Shown: piece after piece, positions 1 to 5,346 of the stretch
Position numbering within the stretch: the stretch's first letter is position 1
How the letters are laid out: each line of letters opens with the position of its first letter
DNA from: Candidatus Magasanikiibacteriota bacterium
GTDB taxonomy: Bacteria > Patescibacteriota > Patescibacteriia > Magasanikbacterales > UBA922
Assembly (NCBI GenBank): GCA_023246555.1
Contig: JAHFIC010000039.1
Span: 1 to 6,767 of the forward strand
Reading direction: 5' to 3'
DNA: 6,767 bases
The notes under the pieces: model-generated
What the model was told of the DNA's origin: nothing
What the model saw: the letters and a program-made list of their open reading frames with translations, nothing else
Database searches by the model: none
Translations under genes and position numbers: made by a program

Positions 1-317
1 TTGGTGATATCGCCATTGTGCGCCATGCCGATGCCATAGGGCGCATGGAACATAAAGGGTTGGGCGTCCTCGACGTTGTGTTTGGATCCGGCAGTCGGGT
101 AGCGCGTGTGCCCGATGCCCCAGTTCCCTTCAAGCCGTTCCATATTGTGCTGGTCGAAAACATCGCGTACGAGGCCAGAGCCTTTTTTGAGGTGAAATCG
201 GCCATTGTAGGTGAGCATCCCAGCTGCGTCTTGGCCGCGGTGCTGCAGATGAATCAAGCCGTCGTAGAGTTCACTCGCGACCGGCTTGTGAGAAAAAATG
301 CCTAAGATGCCGCACAT
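1..317 (-). CDS. purF: Amidophosphoribosyltransferase PurF, N-terminal part (runs off the left edge)
   Basis: First committed step of purine synthesis: PRPP plus glutamine gives 5-phosphoribosylamine, in the cytoplasm. Only residues 1-105 are in the window. They form the start of the N-terminal nucleophile glutaminase domain: MCGI places the catalytic Cys at position 2 directly after the initiator Met, so there is no propeptide. HRGQDAAG follows at 26-33, GHTRYPTAG at 69-77 and AHNGDIT at 99-105, all diagnostic for PurF. The PRPP-binding transferase domain lies beyond the edge. The ATG at 315-317 is 6 bases after the purB stop, so the two are almost certainly cotranscribed, and translation is probably coupled because no Shine-Dalgarno is visible upstream. 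GlmS and asparagine synthetase share the fold, but the combined motifs and the purine context favour PurF. Confidence 0.95.
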   Translation of the reverse strand, partial: MCGILGIFSHKPVASELYDGLIHLQHRGQDAAGMLTYNGRFHLKKGSGLVRDVFDQHNMERLEGNWGIGHTRYPTAGSKHNVEDAQPFMFHAPYGIGMAHNGDIT

Positions 318-323
318 AATTGG

Positions 324-1658
324 CTAGAATCTAGCGGCTAGAATATCCGCTATGCCGGTGTAATTGTGTGGAGTGAGTTTCAACAGTTTATTTTTTTCTT
401 CTTCTGGAATATCAAGTTTTTTGATAAAGTTTTGGATGTCTTTTTTGGTTATGGTTGTGCCACGGGTGAGTTCTTTGAGTTTTTCATACGGTTTTTCGTG
501 GCCGACTTTGCGGAGGACTGTCTGGATTGGTTCGGCGAGCACTTCCCAGTGATCTTCCAATTCTTCATTGAGCCTTTGCTTGCTCACCACCAGGCGTGAA
601 AGGCCGGAGAGAATACTTTTATAGGCAAGAAGCGAGTGGCCGAGTGGTACGCCGATATTGCGCAAGACTGTGCTGTCAGTCAAGTCGCGCTGCATGCGAG
701 ACATGGGCAGTTTTTCCGCGAGATGCAAGAGAAGCGCGTTCGCCAACCCCAAATTTCCTTCCGCGTTTTCAAACTGAATCGGATTGATTTTGTGCGGCAT
801 GGTGGACGAGCCGACTTCTCCGTCCTTTTTTTTCTGCCCGAAAATGCCGCGAGAAATGTAGAGCCATGTGTCGCGCGTGAAATCGAGGAAAATGGTATTG
901 ACGCGCGACAGAATATAAAAACTTTCGGCGAGCGAGTCGTGCGGTTCAATTTGCGTCGTCAGCGGATTCCAGTCGAACCCGAACGATTCTACAAATTTTT
1001 TACTAAAGTTTTGCCAGTTGACATTCGGGTAGGCGACAACCATTGCGCCGTAGGTGCCGGTGGCGCCGTTCAGTTTTCCTAGCAGTCGATGGGTTTTTAA
1101 TTGATCCACTTGGCGCTTGAGTCGTGCGGCAAACACGGCGAATTCTTTCCCGACCGTTGTCGGTGTTGCCGGCTGGCCATGTGTAAGGGAGAGCATTGGT
1201 TGGTTTTTGTGTCGTTTGGCACATGCGGTGAGAGTTTTGTGAAGATGGTTGAGTGTTGGGGCGATACTGTCGCGAAGGGCATCTCGCCACATGAGCGAAT
1301 AGGCGAGATTGTTGACGTCTTCGCTGGTCAATGCGAAATGAATAAATTCAGATGGGTATTTTTGCTTGATAAAATATTCAACCGCCTTGACATCGTGATT
1401 AATTTCTAATTCTATCTGCTTTATCGCTTCGGCATCTGCTTCGGAAAATTTTTTGTAGAGCGATCGCAATTCACTTTTTGCTTTAGGTGACAGACGTTTC
1501 AATTCTTTCACACCTTTTTCTTCTCCAAGCGCAATCACATACTCCACCTCAACCATCACCCGATAGCGAATGAGTGCAGATTCGGAAACATACGCAGATA
1601 ATTCTTTTACTTTATTTGCGTAGCGGCCGTCGAGTGGGGAGATGGTTGACAAAGGCAT
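324..1658 (-). CDS. purB: Adenylosuccinate lyase PurB
   Basis: 444-residue adenylosuccinate lyase. It splits SAICAR to AICAR plus fumarate (step 8) and adenylosuccinate to AMP plus fumarate. The N-terminus (LSTISPLDGRYANKV) and the long E. coli-type layout are clear: SEFIHFALTSEDVNN near 103-117, THGQPATP at 159-166 with the catalytic-region His160, and the fumarase/aspartase signature GSSTMPHKINP at 283-293 on the mobile serine loop. RDLTDSTVLRN and NWEVLAEPIQT-like segments (here HWEVLAEPIQT) continue the match to the C-terminus. The length is normal for this subtype (E. coli about 456). The ATG at 1656-1658 is chosen because the family N-terminus begins there. A GAGGAGG lies upstream but 17 bases away, too far for a standard site; a TATACA box just before the ATG could even allow a nearly leaderless transcript (speculative). 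purF follows 6 bases downstream. A small gene starts divergently 41 bases upstream. Confidence 0.97.
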   Translation of the reverse strand: MPLSTISPLDGRYANKVKELSAYVSESALIRYRVMVEVEYVIALGEEKGVKELKRLSPKAKSELRSLYKKFSEADAEAIKQIELEINHDVKAVEYFIKQKYPSEFIHFALTSEDVNNLAYSLMWRDALRDSIAPTLNHLHKTLTACAKRHKNQPMLSLTHGQPATPTTVGKEFAVFAARLKRQVDQLKTHRLLGKLNGATGTYGAMVVAYPNVNWQNFSKKFVESFGFDWNPLTTQIEPHDSLAESFYILSRVNTIFLDFTRDTWLYISRGIFGQKKKDGEVGSSTMPHKINPIQFENAEGNLGLANALLLHLAEKLPMSRMQRDLTDSTVLRNIGVPLGHSLLAYKSILSGLSRLVVSKQRLNEELEDHWEVLAEPIQTVLRKVGHEKPYEKLKELTRGTTITKKDIQNFIKKLDIPEEEKNKLLKLTPHNYTGIADILAARF

Positions 1659-1675
1659 AGATGTATACTAAGGTG

Positions 1676-1692
1676 CCTCCTCAAAGGAGGTG
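1676..1692 (+). promoter_or_regulatory. Strong Shine-Dalgarno inside a small hairpin
   Basis: AAAGGAGGTG at 1683-1692 is a full-length match to the anti-Shine-Dalgarno and lies 7 bases before the ATG at 1700, which fixes the start of the 59-aa gene. The GGAGG (1686-1690) can pair with CCTCC at 1676-1680 across a 5-base loop, so the ribosome site may be partly masked. The same palindrome gives the minus strand a GAGGAGG upstream of purB. Confidence 0.7.
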
Positions 1693-1699
1693 TGCTGAG

Positions 1700-1879
1700 A
1701 TGGTTGAAAAACAGTGGAGCGAACAGCCGGTCACGAGGGGGTATGCCTGGTTCTTGTTTGTCTTGACGCTCGTCATGATAGGCTTGAGCACGCGTATGGC
1801 CGCTGATTTTGTGGAGCATCGAATAAATAAACTCCACAAAGAGGTGATGTATGAGTTAAGACAAACGTGCCATAAATAA
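1700..1879 (+). CDS. Small single-span membrane protein, 59 aa, unknown function
   Basis: I do not recognise this protein. It starts at the ATG 7 bases after a perfect AAAGGAGGTG; an upstream in-frame ATG at 1661 lies before that site and is not preferred. The product has a polar N-terminus, one hydrophobic segment at about residues 14-30 (YAWFLFVLTLVMIGLS), then a basic, probably helical tail (EHRINKLHKEV) ending in QTCHK with Cys57. By the positive-inside rule the tail would face the cytoplasm, though the N-terminus also carries Lys and Arg, so orientation is uncertain. The gene is divergent from purB and is followed 23 bases later by an intrinsic terminator. The strong ribosome site plus its own terminator argue that it is a real gene. 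No conserved domain is evident. Confidence 0.7.
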   Translation: MVEKQWSEQPVTRGYAWFLFVLTLVMIGLSTRMAADFVEHRINKLHKEVMYELRQTCHK

Positions 1880-1902
1880 TCTGGCAAACGCGTCAACTGA
1901 AT

Positions 1903-1945
1903 GGGCCGACGAATGGGGGCGTCGTCGGCTCGATTTTTTGTTTTT
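1903..1945 (+). terminator. Rho-independent terminator after the 59-aa gene
   Basis: A perfect 8-bp stem GCCGACGA (1905-1912) with TCGTCGGC (1922-1929), extendable by wobble and G-C pairs to 1903/1931, is followed by six T, a G and five T (1934-1945). It works for plus-strand transcription only. Confidence 0.88.
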
Positions 1946-2056
1946 AAACTATCCCATGCGTACCGTCGCCGTATTCGCTCTCTCAAAGCGGATATTGATC
2001 CTGCCAGCGCGGCGCTGTAGATGCTTGATATTCTCATAGAGATCTGTTAGGGTTGG

Positions 2057-2065
2057 AAAAGGAGG
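2057..2065 (+). promoter_or_regulatory. Shine-Dalgarno that selects a GTG start
   Basis: AAAAGGAGG lies 8 bases before GTG at 2074-2076. A TTG codon at 2053 in the same frame overlaps the site and so cannot be the start; the next ATG (2092) is 26 bases away. Confidence 0.75.
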
Positions 2066-2073
2066 ACACTACT

Positions 2074-2337
2074 GTGCAGAAAGAATCGAGAATGAAAGAG
2101 GCAATGGTCTTTTTCATTCTGATAATGATTGTGGTCGTCGGACTTGGAATTTCGGGAAGTATCATATGGATGCTTTTTGAGATCAAGCCGGTGCTGGATG
2201 CTTGCGAACGGGGGGAACCGGCCTGTCTTAATCTGCACTGCCCCGGATTGAGCCGAACGGGAGTCGTTAGGAAAGAGTGGCCTCAACAATCCTTTCCCGA
2301 CGACTGCGCCTCGAGTTCAATCGAGGAGACCCAATGA
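2074..2337 (+). CDS. Small single-span membrane protein with cysteine-containing tail, 87 aa, unknown function
   Basis: I do not recognise this protein. GTG start chosen from the Shine-Dalgarno at 8 bases. A short charged N-terminus (QKESRMKEA) precedes a long hydrophobic segment at about residues 10-36, then a tail of about 50 residues with Cys at 44, 51, 56 and 78 (C-x6-C-x4-C, then one distant Cys). The spacing could allow disulfides if the tail is outside, or metal binding if inside; neither is shown. The lysine- and arginine-containing N-terminus followed by an acidic and neutral tail suggests N-in topology or an uncleaved signal anchor. The gene ends with TGA six bases before the stem of its own terminator. 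It lies on the same strand as the 59-aa gene, but a terminator separates them, so it probably has its own promoter in 1946-2052. Within that stretch TTGATC, 17 bases, TAGATG is the only weak candidate I see. Confidence 0.7.
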   Translation: MQKESRMKEAMVFFILIMIVVVGLGISGSIIWMLFEIKPVLDACERGEPACLNLHCPGLSRTGVVRKEWPQQSFPDDCASSSIEETQ

Positions 2338-2343
2338 CTGTAA

Positions 2344-2386
2344 CGAGCCGGCGACGAGTGGCGTCGGCTCGGTTTTTTATTTTTTT
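2344..2386 (+). terminator. Rho-independent terminator after the 87-aa gene
   Basis: A 10-bp stem CGAGCCGGCG (2344-2353) with CGTCGGCTCG (2362-2371), one G-T wobble and an 8-base loop, is followed by six T, an A and seven T (2373-2386). The right arm and tail are nearly the same as in the terminator at 1903-1945. Confidence 0.9.
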
Positions 2387-2506
2387 AAATAATTTAGCGT
2401 CCTGACGTTGTTCAACGATATGTTTCTCCCCGTCAATTAAATTACTCGGTGAGCATGGAGGCCGCATCCATCCGAGATGGAATCTGTGAAGCGGGTCGGG
2501 CTTGGT

Positions 2507-2536
2507 TTTTTTCGCTCTAAACATAACGCGAAAAAA
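2507..2536. repeat. Perfect 9-bp AT-rich inverted repeat
   Basis: TTTTTTCGC at 2507-2515 is the exact inverse complement of GCGAAAAAA at 2528-2536, with a 12-base loop. It sits about 110 bases downstream of the purE stop. The T run is inside the stem rather than after a GC stem, so it is not a standard terminator for either strand. Confidence 0.6.
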
Positions 2537-2610
2537 GAGACCGCGAGCAGTTTCAGTGAGCGAGCGCGCTGGGCGAGCGAACGCAGCTCGAAGGGATGCG
2601 GTCGAATGCG
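2537..2610. other. GC-rich, potentially folded noncoding patch
   Basis: GACCGC (2539-2544) pairs with GCGGTC (2598-2603), and inside this GAGC (2545-2548) can pair with GCTC (2586-2589). The middle contains the palindrome AGCGCGCT and two GCGAGCG copies. Its composition stands out from the A/T-rich spacer around it. I see no ribosome site or convincing protein in any frame. It may be a dispersed repeat, a structured RNA, or only a compositional patch. The rest of 2387-2648 holds nothing I can support. Confidence 0.3.
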
Positions 2611-2648
2611 AACAGATAATGAACGACGAAGATTGCATACCGACTAAC

Positions 2649-5291
2649 CTAAAACAGTTCAATCATCCGCTTCACCGCCAAGGCCACATTAGCGGGCTCG
2701 AGAATCGTCATGACTGGCACATTGGACGGCATTTGGATTGTGGAGTGGATGTTCACCAGCATATCGGTCTTATCCGCAAACGGCGGGCAGGCGATGGTCA
2801 CTTTGTTTGAATTGCCGGCGACAAATCCCGAGAGTGCATTGGAGCGACCAGCCATCGTGATGTAGACCACTCGCTCATTTTTGTATTTTTCGAGAATTTG
2901 GAGCGCTTTGTCCGCTTCTTTGTGCGCCGATGCGACGTACTGCTCGTATGGAATTTTGTATTCAGTTAATGCCTCAGTAATTTTTTTTGCGTGATCTTCA
3001 TCTTTTGCTGAACCCAGAATGAGGAGGGCTTTGATTGTCGGCTTTTGATTGTCGGCTTTTGATTGTCGGCTGTCTATAGAGCCAATATTTTTTTTGATTC
3101 TCTCATGAATCGGCATTCCCGCTTCTGGAAATTTGAATTTTTCTCCGGTGATCATTTCAAAAAGCATGATATAGCGGCGAGACAGCTCCACGACAAGCTC
3201 ATCCGGCGCCTGGGGGAGCGTGGGATCTTTATACGGATCCGCGTGCTCTTTGAACCACAAACGAAGAAATTCTTTATCAATATTCTCCGGCTCCAAGCCT
3301 CTGGCCATCCGATCGGCATAGGATGCCAGAAGCCAGTATCGGCTTGAATCCGGCGTATGAGTTTCATCAATTAGCATGATTTGTCCGTTTGCATCCTTGC
3401 CAAATTCATATTTTGTATCAACAAGAATGAGTCCATGGGAGGTAGCCATCTGCTGGCCAAAGGCAAACAATTCAAGCGCTTTTTTCCCCGTGTATTCCCA
3501 ATCTTCCTGAGTCATGAGACCTTCTTTGACAATTTCTTCCGGACTAATCAAGCGATCGTGGGTATCGGACTTGGTTGTTGGCGTAAGAAGCGGACGATCG
3601 AATTTTTGGTTTTTCTTCAAACCTTCCGGAAGGACTTGTCCGCAATAATTTCGCACACCTTTTTCATAATTGACCCAGGCGGATGTCGAGGTCGAGCCGG
3701 TAATATAGCCGCGGACGACAAATTCCACCGGAAATACCGTGCATTTTTTCCCAATCGTGACATTGGGATCGGGAATGGAGATGACATGATTTGGCACAAT
3801 GTGCCGTGTTTTTTCAAACCACCAGGCGCTGGTTTGGTTCAGTACTTGCCCTTTGAACGGGATGCTCGCGAGCACGCGATCAAACGCGCTCAAACGGTCG
3901 GTGGTCACGAGGATCAGACTGTCATCGCAATCGTAGGTGTCTCGCACCTTGCCGATCTTTTTTTTGCCAATGCCGAGATCCGTCGCCGTCAGCGTGTTCT
4001 GGATTTCTTTTTGAATTTTTTCCGTATACGAGTTCATAGGAGAGAGGGGATTGTTGCCGAGGATCAGGCAGATTTGTGAATAGGGGTTGTAGAGAATATT
4101 GGTATCAAGAATTTTTTGAAGGACGGATGCGGGATCCCCCTCGCGAATCGTTATGCGCCAGAGCGTGCCGTGCCGCACGTCGGTAATTTCTGTGAGTCTC
4201 AGGCGATCCGCGAGCGTTTCTTTTGCGCGTTTTCCCACAATATCATCGCGATATCGGACAAGAAGCGTGATCGTTTGCGTGGTCGCCTCCCAAGGGACGT
4301 GCTGTTCTTTCTTCGGATTCCACAACGACCCTTCGGGGATCTCATGAGTTGGTTTTGGAGAAATTTCCCAGTGCGTGTACCGTTCGACGGAAACTGTGAT
4401 ACCCAGCCGTTCGAGTGTTTTTTCAACCGTTGTCGCTTGGTTGTCCGCAATAAGAAGTTTGATCGGCAGAGATACTGATGTCGGGGGCGGCGTGTAGAGC
4501 GTCAATTCTCTGGCAGGCGGAATGTACGAAAGAATGGCTTTGATCAGGCTCTTTTTTTTGTCCGCAATATAGTCGCGCATGGAGGTGAAGATAGACAAGC
4601 CGCCGGAGGTTCTCTCCGGATGCGGCATCATGGCCATGACATTCCCGGCGGTATTCGTCACGGCGGCGAGATTGTATACTGTGCCGTTTGGATTTATGGG
4701 GAATTCATTTTTGATATTGCCATCTGGATCCGAATAACGAAACGTCGTTAAGCCGCACTGTTTCATCTGCTCAAGAAGTTCTTCCGGGATAATAAACTTT
4801 CCTTCCCCATGGGCAACTGGCACGCGGAGGATCTCGCCGTTTTTCATATGCCGTGTAAACGCGGATTTTTCCGGCGATGCGGAAAGTATCATGTGCACCC
4901 AGGCATTATAAAAACCGGTGCCGACGACTTTTCCGTGTTGTATTCTCGTGTTTGTGGCCAAGGCCATACACAGCGCGTCGTTTGGAAGTCCAGGAACCAT
5001 TCCCGTCTCCACAAGAATTTGAGCGCCATTGCAGATGCCGAGAACCGGCTTTCCTTTCGCCGCCTCCTTTTTTATGAATGCCATGAGCGGGTCGAGAGAA
5101 GCGATAATGCCAGCGCGAGAACGATCTTCGTATGAAAAGCCGCCGACAATAAAAAAGCCGTCAAAATTCACCAAATCAAGCGGATTTCTGTTCCACAAAA
5201 ATTCTTCCGCCTCCATGCCTGCAGCGCGGACAGCGCGTAGGGATTCTGCTTCGCAGTTGCTGCCGGGAAATTGAATAATGGCGATTCGCAT
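2649..5291 (-). CDS. purQ/purS/purC/purE: Four-part purine enzyme: PurQ-PurS-PurC-PurE fusion
   Basis: One uninterrupted 880-residue frame. Residues 1-260 are PurQ, the glutaminase subunit of FGAM synthase (step 4): GICNGAQ with nucleophile Cys87, HGEGK at 161-165, and PHPER with His224 and Glu226 completing the triad. Residues about 340-412 fit PurS, the small bridging subunit (RHGTLWRI, then a helix and NPYSQI). Residues 275-311 look like an extra partial PurS. Residues 419-735 are PurC (SAICAR synthase, step 7) of the long yeast ADE1-like type: GKVRDTY at 447-453, TTDRLSAFD at 463-471, VRGYITGS, LVDTKYEFG, DETHTPDSSRYW. Residues 755-880 are PurE (AIR carboxylase, step 6) with class II motifs SAHK (788-791), AGRSN (814-818) and CPP, as in animal PAICS. 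The linker 741-755 is encoded by a tandem repeat. The ATG matches the PurQ N-terminus; no Shine-Dalgarno is visible. No internal ribosome site precedes Met419, so one polypeptide is expected, although later processing cannot be excluded. It lies 55 bases after purM. Confidence 0.95.
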   Translation of the reverse strand: MRIAIIQFPGSNCEAESLRAVRAAGMEAEEFLWNRNPLDLVNFDGFFIVGGFSYEDRSRAGIIASLDPLMAFIKKEAAKGKPVLGICNGAQILVETGMVPGLPNDALCMALATNTRIQHGKVVGTGFYNAWVHMILSASPEKSAFTRHMKNGEILRVPVAHGEGKFIIPEELLEQMKQCGLTTFRYSDPDGNIKNEFPINPNGTVYNLAAVTNTAGNVMAMMPHPERTSGGLSIFTSMRDYIADKKKSLIKAILSYIPPARELTLYTPPPTSVSLPIKLLIADNQATTVEKTLERLGITVSVERYTHWEISPKPTHEIPEGSLWNPKKEQHVPWEATTQTITLLVRYRDDIVGKRAKETLADRLRLTEITDVRHGTLWRITIREGDPASVLQKILDTNILYNPYSQICLILGNNPLSPMNSYTEKIQKEIQNTLTATDLGIGKKKIGKVRDTYDCDDSLILVTTDRLSAFDRVLASIPFKGQVLNQTSAWWFEKTRHIVPNHVISIPDPNVTIGKKCTVFPVEFVVRGYITGSTSTSAWVNYEKGVRNYCGQVLPEGLKKNQKFDRPLLTPTTKSDTHDRLISPEEIVKEGLMTQEDWEYTGKKALELFAFGQQMATSHGLILVDTKYEFGKDANGQIMLIDETHTPDSSRYWLLASYADRMARGLEPENIDKEFLRLWFKEHADPYKDPTLPQAPDELVVELSRRYIMLFEMITGEKFKFPEAGMPIHERIKKNIGSIDSRQSKADNQKPTIKALLILGSAKDEDHAKKITEALTEYKIPYEQYVASAHKEADKALQILEKYKNERVVYITMAGRSNALSGFVAGNSNKVTIACPPFADKTDMLVNIHSTIQMPSNVPVMTILEPANVALAVKRMIELF
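3028..3070 (-). repeat. Three tandem copies of a 14-bp unit at the PurC/PurE junction
   Basis: On the plus strand the unit is GCTTTTGATTGTCG: copies at 3041-3054 and 3055-3068 are identical, and the copy at 3028-3040 is one T shorter; GC follows at 3069-3070. In the coding (minus) direction the copies specify SRQSK, ADNQK and PTIKA, the same DNA read in three frames. The repeat lies exactly between the end of PurC and the first strand of PurE. Confidence 0.9.
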
Positions 5292-5293
5292 AA

Positions 5294-5346
5294 CAGCTTT
5301 CAGCTATCAGCAATTAGCTGACGGCCGAGAGCCGAAAGCCAAAAGC
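5294..5346. repeat. purM-purQ spacer made of short imperfect repeats
   Basis: Read on the minus strand this is a string of near-7-base units: GGCTTTC, GGCTCTC, then CAGCTAA, CTGATAG and CTGAAAG. It includes an exact inverted repeat, TCAGCTA (5300-5306) with TAGCTGA (5315-5321), loop 8. On the plus strand GCCGAAAGCCAAAAGC matches the minus-strand PurC/PurE linker repeat at 13 of 16 positions. A weak hairpin here could affect translation of the fusion gene, whose ATG is just downstream. Confidence 0.55.

Noticed and set aside
636..1082. 148-codon plus-strand open frame
   Set aside because: Antisense to purB and without a ribosome site; the purB reading has full family motifs.
1646..1669. TTGACA plus TATACT as a promoter for the 59-aa gene
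   Set aside because: The spacer is only 12 bases, too short for a sigma-70 pair; no better -35 lies 16-18 bases before TATACT.
2053..2055. TTG start for the 87-aa gene
   Set aside because: It overlaps the Shine-Dalgarno; the GTG at 2074 has correct spacing.
2267..2662. 131-codon minus-strand open frame after the purE stop
   Set aside because: It overlaps the end of the fusion gene, runs antisense through the terminator and the end of the 87-aa gene, has an arginine-rich composition, and lacks a ribosome site. It looks like a by-product of the GC-rich patch.
4035..4037. Independent purC start at the internal ATG (residue 419)
   Set aside because: No Shine-Dalgarno-like sequence precedes it (CCCCTCTCTCCT on the coding strand) and the PurS frame continues without a stop, so a fused product is the simpler reading.
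3381..4079. 232-codon plus-strand open frame
   Set aside because: Entirely antisense to the PurC part, with no ribosome site and no recognisable motif; a shadow of the coding strand.
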